Origin: PALSA-612 sp963773055
GTDB lineage: Bacteria; Actinomycetota; Thermoleophilia; Gaiellales; Gaiellaceae
Reading direction: 5' to 3'
Length of the DNA: 64,000 nt
Assembly (NCBI GenBank): GCA_963773055.1
Contig: CAVYZL010000003.1
Coordinates: 248,001-312,000, forward strand
Both the position numbers and the translations under genes were made by a program. Position 1 is the stretch's first letter; the number at the start of each line of letters is the position of its first letter. Shown here piece after piece: positions 37,376 through 46,110 of this stretch. The notes under the pieces were generated by a model. That model searched no databases, was not told the DNA's origin, and was given only the letters and a program-made list of their open reading frames with translations.

Positions 37376-38777
37376 GTGAGTACGCTCGCCGTCTCGACGG
37401 TCGACCTCGCGCGCACGCAGTTCGCGATGACGTCGCTGTACCACTTTCTGTTCGTTCCGCTGACGCTCGGCCTTGCGCTACTCGTCGCGATCATGCAGAC
37501 GATCTGGTATCGAGGAGGCGACGAGGCGTGGCTCCGCCTGACGCGCTTCTTCGGAACGCTGATGCTCATCAACTTCGCGGTCGGCGTCGCCACCGGGCTC
37601 GTCCAGGAGTTCCAGTTCGGGATGAACTGGTCCGTCTATTCGAAGTTCGTGGGGGACGTGTTCGGCGCCCCGCTCGCGATCGAGGGCCTCGCCGCCTTCA
37701 TGCTCGAGTCGACCTTCCTCGGGCTCTGGATCTTCGGCTGGGGGCGGCTCTCGAAGCGCGTCCATCTCGCGACGGTGTGGCTCTTTGCTCTCGGCACCTG
37801 GCTATCGGCGTTCTTCATCATCGTCGCCAACTCGTGGATGCAACGGCCGGTTGGCTCGGACGTCGTCAATGGTCGCGCGGAGCTGACGAGCGTCTGGGAT
37901 CTGATGTCGAACCGGCTCGCGCTCTGGGCGTACGGGCACGTAATCCTGGTCGGCATCACGACGGCGGCGGTCGTGATGTTCGGCGTCGCGTGCTGGCATA
38001 TCGTCCGCGGACGGAACCAGGACCTGTTCATGAAAGCCGCGAAGCTGGCGCTGATCGTCGGCGTGCCGATCTCCGCGTTGAACCTCTGGTGGGGCAGCCA
38101 CCTCGGGATCGTGATCACGGACTACCAGCCGATGAAGATCGCCGCGACCGAAGCCCTGTGGGACACCGAGCAGCCGGCCGCATTCTCGCTGTTCCAGATC
38201 GGCGGCTTCACGAAAGAGCGACCAGACGCCGAGCTTCGACATCGAGATCCCCAAGCTCCTCTCGTTTCTCGCGACAGGATCCTTCAACGGCGAGGTGCAG
38301 GGCCTCAACCCGCTCCAACAACAGGAGACGCGCGACTACGGGCGCGGGAACTACATGCCGCCCGTGGAAACGACGTACTGGGCGATGCGTGTCATGGCAT
38401 ACCTCGGCAGCCTCGTCTTCCTCGTGCTCGGCGTCGGCGCGCTGCTCTGGTGGCGGAAGAGGTTCGAGCGGAGCAGATGGTTCCTCTGGGCGGGCGTCTG
38501 CACCGTTCCACTCCCGTACCTCGCTGCGCTCGCAGGCTGGGTGCTGACCGAGAGCGGCCGGCAGCCCTGGATCGTCTGGGGCCTGCTGCAGACGGCCGAC
38601 GCGAACTCCCCGAGCGTGTCGACGAGCACGCTCACGCTGAGCCTGATCGTCTTCGGCCTCCTCTACCTGGCGTTGACCGTCCTCAACTTCGTCCTCCTGC
38701 GTCGCTACGCGCGCTTCGACCCGCCCGACGTGGGCGGTGAGGGTGACGAGTTCGCCGTCCCCGCCGTGAGCTACTGA
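37376..38777 (+). CDS. cydA: Cytochrome bd ubiquinol oxidase subunit I, one frameshift
   Basis: The quinol-oxidising, heme-bearing subunit of the high-affinity bd oxidase. The N-terminal AMTSLYHFLFVPLTLGLALL holds the conserved His that ligates a high-spin heme. FQFGMNWSVYSKFVGDVFGA and FLESTFLGLWIFGWGRLSKR-like sequence follow. AYGHVILVGITTAA, the periplasmic Q-loop region and GRQPWIVWGLLQTADANSP near the C-terminus are diagnostic. One frame change near 38219 separates GGFTK from DQTPSFDIEIPKLLSFLATG. The total, about 466 residues, is normal. The start is GTG 37376. The stop overlaps cydB (TGATG). Confidence 0.85.
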
Positions 38778-39845
38778 TGGATCTCGAGAACTTCTGGTTC
38801 ATCCTGATCGCCGTCCTCTGGGCCGGCTACCTCGCGCTCGAAGGATTCGACTTCGGCGTCGGCATGTCACTGCCGTTTCTCGGTCGTGACGACGGCGGAG
38901 CGAAGCACGATGCTGCGAACGATCGGGCCGGTCTGGGACGGCAACGAGGTCTGGCTCGTCGTCGCCGGCGGCGCGACCTTCGCAGCATTCCCGGCCTGGT
39001 ACGCAACGATGTTCTCGGGCTTCTACATCGCGCTGCTCCTCGTTCTCTTCTTCCTCATCATCCGCGTCGTGTCGTTCGAGTGGCGATCGAAGAGCGAGAG
39101 CAAGGGTTGGCGGAGCTTCTGGACGTGGTGCAACACGATCGGCAGCTTCGGGGCCGCGCTCGTGTGGGGCGTCGGGCTCGCGAACCTCGTGAACGGCGTC
39201 CCCATCAACTCCGACGGCGACTACGCCGGGAACTTCTGGGATCTCTTCAGCGCGTACACCGTCTTCGCGGGGGTCACCGCGGTCGTGCTCTTCGCCTTCC
39301 ATGGCGCCACGTTCCTCACGCTGCGCACGGTCGGGGACCTGCGCGATCGCGCCGAGCGCGCGGCGCGGCGGCTCGCGATCCCGGCCGCCGCCGTGCTGAC
39401 GGCGTTCCTCGTCTGGACGGTGGCTGTCGCAGTCGACCGGAACGACAAGGACGTCTTCCCGCCCGTGCTTCCGGCTGCCATCGGGATCGCCGCCATCGTG
39501 CTCGCGCTCGCGTTCCTCTTCCGTAAGCAGAACGGGAAGGCGTTCACGATGACCGCCCTGGGCGTGATCTCGTTCGTCGCCACGCTCTTCACGAGCCTCT
39601 ACCCGCGCGTCATGGTCTCCAACCCGGACTTCGGAAACAGCCTGACGGTCGACGGCTCCGCGTCGTCCCACTACTCGCTCCAGGTGATGAGCGTTGTCGC
39701 CCTGATCTTCGTCCCGCTCGTCCTCGTGTATCAGGGATGGACGTACTACGTGTTTCGGCATCGCGTCGGGGACGAGCCAGTCCCCGCGGACGCCAACGCC
39801 GCCCCGACCGATGAATCTGCGGCGCCGGCAGAGCCGTCGACATGA
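38777..39845 (+). CDS. cydB: Cytochrome bd ubiquinol oxidase subunit II, one frameshift
   Basis: The second core subunit of bd oxidase, about 355 residues. ATG 38777 overlaps the cydA stop. FWFILIAVLWAGYLALEGFD ends in the conserved EGFDFGVGM motif. After a frame change near 38895 comes ERSTMLRTIGPVWDGNEVWL, also highly conserved, then GGATFAAFPAWYATMFSGFY and further helices to HRVGDEPVPAD. The tail after the last helix is Ala/Pro-rich. The stop overlaps the start of the SDR gene (ATGA), so cydA, cydB and the SDR are co-translated. Confidence 0.85.
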
Positions 39846-40714
39846 CGAGCGACAACGGGGGTCGGGGCGCCGTCATCGTCACCGGCACATCAACCGGTAT
39901 CGGCGCCGCCACCGCACTCCATCTCGTTGAGAACGGGTTCCACGTCTTCGCCGGAGTGCGGCGGGGCGAGGACGGCGAGGCGTTGCAAGCGCAAGCCGGC
40001 GACGGGTTGACGCCGGTGATGTTGGACGTCACGGACGAGAAGGCCATCTCGGCGGCGGCGGCCAGGGTGGCCGGCGTGGTGGGGGATCGCGGTCTCGCCG
40101 GGCTCGTCAACAACGCCGGCATCGGCAAGCCGGCGCCGATCGAGTTCCAGCCGATTGCGGACTTCCGAACCCAGCTCGAGGTCAACCTGTTCGGCCCGGT
40201 CGCCATGGTCCAGGCATTCCTGCCCCAGATCAGGCGCGGCGGCGGCCGGATCGTGAACGTGGGTTCGATCGGGGGACTGCTCGTGCTGCCTCTGAACGGC
40301 GCCTACAGCGCGTCGAAGTTCGGGATAAGAGCGATCACCGACGCGCTGCGGCTCGAGCTGCGGCAGTGGAACATCCACGTGTCCCTGATCGAGGTCGCAC
40401 CGGTCAAGACCGCGATCTTCGGGAAGACGTACGCCGAGCTCGACGCACTCGAGCAGAGGCTGGGGAAGGACGGCTTCCAGTTGTATGAAGAGCAGATCGC
40501 CGCGATCCGGAAGAGCGTCGAGGAGGCCGAGGCGGACGGCGATCCCCCTCTCGTGATCGCGAAGGCGATCCTCGATGCGCTCACCGCGGACAAGCCCGAG
40601 ACGAGATACCTCGTCGGCCATGGCGCGAAGGCAGTCGGGGTTGCGGCAGCGCTCCCCGACCACCTCAGGGATCGCGCGCTCGTCCACGAGCTCGGGCTCC
40701 CGAAGCCCGAATAG
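39842..40714 (+). CDS. SDR family oxidoreductase
   Basis: A 290-residue classical short-chain dehydrogenase/reductase. The nucleotide-binding TGTSTGIG follows GAVIV. VNNAGIG is the structural NNAG motif. The catalytic residues are Ser in VNVGSIGG and the Tyr-Lys pair in YSASK. The tail (ETRYLVGHGAKAVGVAAALP) resembles the retinol-dehydrogenase-like branch. The cofactor is likely NADP(H), given Arg-Arg (VRRGE) after the second strand. The substrate is unknown. The start overlaps cydB by four bases, an unusual position inside a cyd gene set. Confidence 0.85.
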   Translation: MTSDNGGRGAVIVTGTSTGIGAATALHLVENGFHVFAGVRRGEDGEALQAQAGDGLTPVMLDVTDEKAISAAAARVAGVVGDRGLAGLVNNAGIGKPAPIEFQPIADFRTQLEVNLFGPVAMVQAFLPQIRRGGGRIVNVGSIGGLLVLPLNGAYSASKFGIRAITDALRLELRQWNIHVSLIEVAPVKTAIFGKTYAELDALEQRLGKDGFQLYEEQIAAIRKSVEEAEADGDPPLVIAKAILDALTADKPETRYLVGHGAKAVGVAAALPDHLRDRALVHELGLPKPE

Positions 40715-40744
40715 CGCGGTAATCGTGAGGCGAAAGGAGAGAGC

Positions 40745-41431
40745 GTGAACGGAGAGGGAAAGCCAAAGGTGCTCGTCGTCTACTACACGCTTACGAAGCA
40801 GTCGGGCAGAGTCGCGGACGCGATGGCACGGGCCTTCGAGGCACGGGGCTGCGACGTCGCGAAAGCGTCCATCGACTTCACCGACGAGCGGTACTTGCCG
40901 AAGCTTTCGCAGTTCCCGATGAAGCGTCCCATGCTCCAGATCCCGGTGATTCTCCCGGCGCAGCTCCGCCACAAGACCGGCGAGATCCGCATTCCGCCCG
41001 AGGCGCAGTCGGGCGACTACGACCTGGTCGTTCTCGCGTCCCCCACCTGGTGGTTCCAGACGAGCATGCCCATGCGCTCGTACCTCGAGTCGCCCGAGGC
41101 GAACACGGTACTGAACGGGAAGCCGTTCGCCTGCGTGTCGGTCTCCCGCCGCTACCGCAAGTTCAACCTCGGACAGCAGAAGAAGCTCGGCGAGAAGGCG
41201 GGCGGCCGGTTCATCGACAAGACGTACTTCGTGTCTGCGGGCGGGCAGGTGAAGTCGATGCTCGGGTGGCTCGGGTACATGAAGCACGGCGAGCCGCAAG
41301 AGCGCGTCTTCCTACTGAAGATGTACCCGCCCAACCTCGACTCAGACTTCGAGGAGCGGGCGAAGGCGTTCGCCGACAGCCTCGCGGACGGCGTTTTCGA
41401 CCAGCCGGCCGACGGGGCCGCCGCGGAGTGA
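40745..41431 (+). CDS. Flavodoxin-like NAD(P)H dehydrogenase family protein
   Basis: A 228-residue flavodoxin-fold protein. The FMN phosphate loop is YYTLTKQSGRVADAMARAFE (T-x-x-x-S/T-G-type). The second FMN loop is ASPTWWFQTSMPMRSYLES, with the paired Trp stacking on the flavin. VNLASIDF-type strands and the C-terminal extension give a size like WrbA/flavodoxin reductases. GTG 40745 has AAAGGAGAG upstream. It may carry electrons between the SDR and the quinone pool of the bd oxidase, or act separately. Its stop overlaps the next GTG (GTGA). Confidence 0.75.
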   Translation: MNGEGKPKVLVVYYTLTKQSGRVADAMARAFEARGCDVAKASIDFTDERYLPKLSQFPMKRPMLQIPVILPAQLRHKTGEIRIPPEAQSGDYDLVVLASPTWWFQTSMPMRSYLESPEANTVLNGKPFACVSVSRRYRKFNLGQQKKLGEKAGGRFIDKTYFVSAGGQVKSMLGWLGYMKHGEPQERVFLLKMYPPNLDSDFEERAKAFADSLADGVFDQPADGAAAE

Positions 41432-42733
41432 CTCGTCCCTGGGCGTCGCTCCTGAGCCTGCTGGTCACGCTTTCAGTCGGCGCAACTGCGTGCGGCAGCG
41501 ACATGTCGTCCTCCACGACGACCTCGGTTCTCCCGGAAGCGAAGCGGAGCGTCCTCACGATCCGGACGGTGACCGTCGGCGATCCCGGGAATCCCTCCGT
41601 AGGTGTGGTGTCGGCGTTCGGCGCGCAGGGCGACTTCGTGAATCCTCCCGCAAACGGGGGCATCTACAAGAGCTGCTCTGACGCACCTCCCGGCCCGACG
41701 AACTGCCTCACCGTCGGCGGTGTCGACGACACGTACGAGATCGGGGAGCTCGAGGTCACCGTCAACCAGTACGTCGCGTTCCTGAACACGGTCGATCCCG
41801 ACGGCACGAACCCGCACGACGTGTACTTCGACTCGATGAGCCCGACGGTCTGGCCGAAGTACGGGTCGGTTCGCTATACGGCGGGATCTGGTGCTGCACC
41901 GGGGAAGCACTACGCGATCGCCTATCCGGAATGGGCGGACAAGCCGTTCGGCTTCGCGAACTTCCTGCGAGCGGCTCGCTTCGTCAACTCGCTCTTCAAC
42001 GGCGACGTGCTTTCTCGCACGAAGTCCTCTTCAGGCGGCTTTAAGTACGTCACGTACACCGTACGTCTCTCGCCGGAGACCGAGACGGGCATGTACGACC
42101 TCGGTAACCCGGCGGCGACCCGAACGAGCTCGACGGGATTCGTCATTCCGAGCAACGACGAGTGGGTGAAGGCTGCCTACTACGACCCCAAGGGCGGCGG
42201 AACGCTCTCGTACTGGCAGTACCCGACCGGGCCGGCCGAGCCCCCAACGTGTCTTCGTTGAACCCGCACACCGGAGATGTCGTAAACGGTGCGGATCAAC
42301 CCCTGTCGACCTACAAGCCGCAAGGGTCTGAACGCGCCGTCCGGCACCTACCCGACGTGGTGCCCGCCGCAGGCCGGCGCGAAGGCCGACTCGACGATTA
42401 ATCCTCTTCAGCTCCTGCCGGGATGCAGGCATCGCGTACCGGGCGGTCTACCAGGCGAATGTGAGCACGGTCGGCCAGACGCAAACCCGCTCACCCTGGG
42501 GCACGCTTGACCAGGGAGGCAATGTCGTGGAGTGGCAGGACACGATTGTGGCGCCGCCGCCGGGACGGGCGAGTCCCGGGACATGGAGGCGGCTGCATGG
42601 CGGTGTTGCCAACGCCCCGTCGTACCAGTTGCTGATCTCGGCGTTCGGAACCACTCCGGAGGACGACACGGCGATCGCGAACATCAATCCGTGGGTCGGC
42701 TTCCGCGTGGGCGTCGTCGGCAACCTCGGCTAA
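41428..42733 (+). CDS. SUMF1/FGE-sulfatase-domain lipoprotein, frameshifted near the 3' end
   Basis: A predicted exported lipoprotein of about 430 residues. MTRPWASLLSLLVTLSVGAT is a signal peptide and ATAC the lipobox (Cys about residue 22). The rest has the C-type-lectin-like SUMF1 fold: GVDDTYEIGELEVTVNQYVA, ARFVNSLFNG, FVIPSNDEWVKAAYYDPKGG and, in shifted frames, QGGNVVEWQDTIV and WVGFRVGVV. It lacks the paired catalytic Cys in GGS.LC..YC, so it is unlikely to make formylglycine. Frame changes near 42245, 42330 and 42415. Its place between the flavodoxin and cydD is unusual. Confidence 0.65.
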
Positions 42734-42750
42734 GCGCCGCCGCGAGCGGC

Positions 42751-44406
42751 ATGCGCGCCCTCGACCCACGGCTCCTCGAGCGGGCCAGGCCGGCACGCCT
42801 GCTCCTCGGGATCGACATAGGGATCGGCCTTGCGGCGGCGCTGCTCGTCCTGCTACAGGCGACGCTCTTTGCACAGATCGTGGCGAGAGCGTTCCACGGC
42901 GCGCCTCTCGGTGACGTATCGAGGGACATCGTGCTGCTGGCCGTTGTGTTTGCGTGCCGCGGCGTTCTTGCCTGGGGATTCGAGACGACCGGCCGGCGAG
43001 CCGCCTCGACCGTCCTCTCCGAGCTCCGGCTCGCGCTCGTCGAGCGCAGGCTGCGGCACCAGCCCGCGGCGCTCGACGGTGTCGAGGGAGGCGAGATCGC
43101 CGCCGCCTCCATCCAGGGCGTCGACGCCCTCGAGGCCTACTTCGCCCGCTACCTGCCCCAGGTCGTGCTCGCGTGCGTCGTTCCGCTCTTCGTCCTCGCG
43201 TGGGTCGCCCGCATCGACATCGAATCGGCCCTGATCATGCTCCTGACGCTGCCGCTCGTGCCGCTGTTCATGTGGCTGATCGGTCGCTACACGGAACAGC
43301 GCACGCGAGAGCGCTGGCAGGCGTTGCGCCTACTGTCGACGCACTACCTCGATGTCGTCCGTGGCTTGCCCACATTGCGCGCGTTCAATCGGAGCAGAGC
43401 CCAGGCGTCCTCGATAGCCGAGATCGGGGAGCGCTACCGCCGGGCGACGATGGGCACCCTTCGGGTGAGCTTTCTCTCCGGCTCCGTCCTCGAGCTTGCG
43501 ACCACGCTCGGCATCGCGCTCGTCGCGGTCACCGTCGGCGTTCGCCTCGTCGACGGAGGCATCGGGCTCGAGGCCGCGCTGACCGTGCTCGTGCTAGCAC
43601 CCGAGCTCTATCTGCCGCTCCGAAGGCTGGGAGCGGAGTTTCACTCGAGCGCGGACGGCATCGCGGTTGCCGACCGGATGTTTGCCCTGCTCGATGCACC
43701 TGCCGAGGTGTCCTCCGGCGGAAACCGGCCCGCACCGAGCCCGGCGGACACCACCGTGCGACTCGAGAGCGTCTCGTTCGCGTACCCCGCGCGTCCCGGC
43801 CTCGTGCTGGATCGCATCGACCTCGCGCTGGCGCCTGGAGAGACCGTCGCCCTCGTCGGTGAGAGCGGATCGGGGAAGTCGACCCTCGCCGCATTGCTGC
43901 TTCGCCTCGTCGATCCGACCAAGGGTCGAGTCGCGATCGGTGAGACCGACATCACCGCCGTCACGATCGCTGACTGGCGCCGCCAGCTCGCGTGGGTCCC
44001 GCAGCACCCGACGCTCCTACGCGCCACCGTTGCGGAGAACATCCGGCTCGGCGCCCCGCTCGCGTCAATCGACGCCGTCCGAGCCGCAGCTGTCGAGGCT
44101 GGGGCAAACGACTTCATTCGCGCGCTGCCGCAGGGCTACGAAACGGTCGTCGGCGACGGTGGGAGACCGGTCTCGACCGGCGAGCGGAGGCGAATCGCAC
44201 TTGCCCGGGCTTTTCTACGAGACGCGCCGCTCGTGATCCTCGACGAGCCGACGGCGGACCTCGACCCGGCCAGCGCGGCACTCGTCGTCGAGGCCGTCGA
44301 GCGGCTACGGACCGGCCGTACTGTGCTGCTCATCGCCCATCGGCCGGAGCTCGCCCAGGCGGCAGATCGGGTGGTCGTCCTCGACGGCGGCAAGGTGGCT
44401 GCGTGA
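42751..44406 (+). CDS. cydD: Thiol reductant ABC exporter subunit CydD
   Basis: One half of the CydDC heterodimeric ABC exporter of glutathione/cysteine-type thiols and heme that is needed for bd oxidase assembly; 551 residues. Six helices at the N-terminus end about residue 310. The ATPase has Walker A GESGSGKST, a Q-loop in WVPQHPTLLRATVAENIRLG, Walker B LVILDEPTADLDP and switch His in LIAHRP. The ABC signature is VSTGERRRIALARAF instead of LSGGQ, a degenerate form. ATG 42751 is 18 bases after the lipoprotein stop, and the stop overlaps cydC (GTGA). Confidence 0.88.
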   Translation: MRALDPRLLERARPARLLLGIDIGIGLAAALLVLLQATLFAQIVARAFHGAPLGDVSRDIVLLAVVFACRGVLAWGFETTGRRAASTVLSELRLALVERRLRHQPAALDGVEGGEIAAASIQGVDALEAYFARYLPQVVLACVVPLFVLAWVARIDIESALIMLLTLPLVPLFMWLIGRYTEQRTRERWQALRLLSTHYLDVVRGLPTLRAFNRSRAQASSIAEIGERYRRATMGTLRVSFLSGSVLELATTLGIALVAVTVGVRLVDGGIGLEAALTVLVLAPELYLPLRRLGAEFHSSADGIAVADRMFALLDAPAEVSSGGNRPAPSPADTTVRLESVSFAYPARPGLVLDRIDLALAPGETVALVGESGSGKSTLAALLLRLVDPTKGRVAIGETDITAVTIADWRRQLAWVPQHPTLLRATVAENIRLGAPLASIDAVRAAAVEAGANDFIRALPQGYETVVGDGGRPVSTGERRRIALARAFLRDAPLVILDEPTADLDPASAALVVEAVERLRTGRTVLLIAHRPELAQAADRVVVLDGGKVAA

Positions 44407-46052
44407 CAACGCTGCGGCGGCTGCTGGCGCTCACGGATGCGCCGCGGGGGCGCATTGCGCTGTCGATCCTCCTCGGAGCGCTGACCGTGCTCTTCGGCGT
44501 GGGACTGATGGCGACTGCGGGCTATCTCATCTCGCGCGCTGCGGAGCGCCCCGCGATTCTTTCGCTGACCGTCGCGATCGTCCTCGTACGGTTCTTTGCT
44601 CTCGCACGGCCACTCATCCGCTATCTCGAGCGCCTCGTCTCGCACGATCTCGCCTTTCGCGCCCTCGCCAACGCGCGTCTGGGTCTCTACCGGCGGATCG
44701 AGCCCCTCGCGCCCGTGCAGCTCGAGGGATACAGAAGAGGCGACCTTCTCTCGCGAATGGTCGCTGACGTCGACGCGCTCCAGAACCTCCACCTCCGCGC
44801 CGTTGGCCCACCGCTCGTCGCGCTCGTCGCCGGCGCCATCGCGATCGGCGCAGCAGCGGCCGTGACACCCTGGGCCGGCTTGGTTCTCGCGATGGGGCTG
44901 CTCACAGGCGGTGTGGCCGTTCCAGCTGTAGCAGGCTCCCTGGCGCGGCGGGCTGCGAGCCGCCAGGCCGAGGCACGGGGCGAATTGGCGTCCGAGCTCG
45001 TCGAGGTCCTCGGCGCCGCACCAGAGCTCGCCGTCTACGGGCGTGAGGGCGACGCCTTGAGCCGTGTGCGGGTGGCCGACGCCGAGCTCGTGCGCCTGGC
45101 TCGCCGCGACGCCGTCGCCGGCGGAGTCGGCGATTGCCTCGCGTTGGTCGTCGTCGGGGTGACCGTCGCGGGCGTGCTCGCCTGTGCGGTTTCCGCGCAT
45201 GCGGCAGGAAACCTCGACCGAACGCTGATCGCGATGGTGGCCCTCCTGGCTCTCGCCTCCTTCGAGGCCGTGCAGCCGCTCTCGGCGGCAGCGCGCGATC
45301 TGTTCGCGACCCTGGCGGCCGGCACTCGGGTCCTGGAAGTCATGGACCGCAAGCCGTTCGTGGTCGATCCAGCACAACCCGGGGAGCTGCCTCCTTCGTC
45401 TCTCGCGCTCCAGCTCGACAACGTCCGCGCCCGGTATCCACGGAGCGAGAACCCTGTCCTCGACGGGTTCAGCCTCCGGCTCGATCCGGGAAGCCGGATT
45501 GCCCTCGTCGGCGAGAGCGGAGCGGGGAAGACGACCGTCGTGAATCTCGCGCTTCGCTTTCTCGACCCCGAGCAGGGACGCGTCATGCTCGGCGGCCACG
45601 ATCTCCGCCATCTCAGGCAGGAGGACGTAAGAGGGGCCATCGCCGTCGCCGGCCAGGATTCCCATCTCTTCTCGACCTCCATTCGCGAGAACGTCCTGCT
45701 CGGGCGGCCCGACGCCTCGGACGCCGAGCTCGAGTCCGCGCTCCGGCGCGCCGGCCTTGAGAACTGGATGGCGGAGCTGCCGGACGGCTCGAATACGCTG
45801 GTCGGCGAGCAGGGAAGAGAGCTGTCCGGAGGTCAGCGGCAGCGGATCACACTCGCGCGGGCGCTCCTCTCGAAGGCACCGATTCTCGTGCTCGACGAGC
45901 CTACCGCCCATCTTGACTCGGCCACTGCCGAGCGCCTGCTCCGCGACATCCTCGAAGCGACAGACGAGCGCTCCGTCCTCCTCGTCACGCACCGGCCCGA
46001 GGGGCTCGAGCTCGTCGACGAGATCGTCACGCTCACGGATGGAATAGGGTGA
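44403..46052 (+). CDS. cydC: Thiol reductant ABC exporter subunit CydC
   Basis: The partner of CydD, 549 residues. A six-helix membrane domain opens with LLGALTVLFGVGLMATAGYL and includes LISRAAERPAILSLTVAIVL. The ATPase has Walker A GESGAGKTT, signature LSGGQRQRITLARAL (complete, unlike CydD), Walker B ILVLDEPTAHLD and the H-loop VTHRPEG. This asymmetry suggests the canonical signature of CydC and the Walker A of CydD form the more active site. The GTG start overlaps the cydD stop by four bases. The gene closes the cyd cluster. Confidence 0.88.
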   Translation: MTTLRRLLALTDAPRGRIALSILLGALTVLFGVGLMATAGYLISRAAERPAILSLTVAIVLVRFFALARPLIRYLERLVSHDLAFRALANARLGLYRRIEPLAPVQLEGYRRGDLLSRMVADVDALQNLHLRAVGPPLVALVAGAIAIGAAAAVTPWAGLVLAMGLLTGGVAVPAVAGSLARRAASRQAEARGELASELVEVLGAAPELAVYGREGDALSRVRVADAELVRLARRDAVAGGVGDCLALVVVGVTVAGVLACAVSAHAAGNLDRTLIAMVALLALASFEAVQPLSAAARDLFATLAAGTRVLEVMDRKPFVVDPAQPGELPPSSLALQLDNVRARYPRSENPVLDGFSLRLDPGSRIALVGESGAGKTTVVNLALRFLDPEQGRVMLGGHDLRHLRQEDVRGAIAVAGQDSHLFSTSIRENVLLGRPDASDAELESALRRAGLENWMAELPDGSNTLVGEQGRELSGGQRQRITLARALLSKAPILVLDEPTAHLDSATAERLLRDILEATDERSVLLVTHRPEGLELVDEIVTLTDGIG

Positions 46053-46110
46053 GTACCTGACGACGCTCTGCGCAATTTGACGTGAGCGGCAAGCGGGGAG
46101 GTACAGACGG

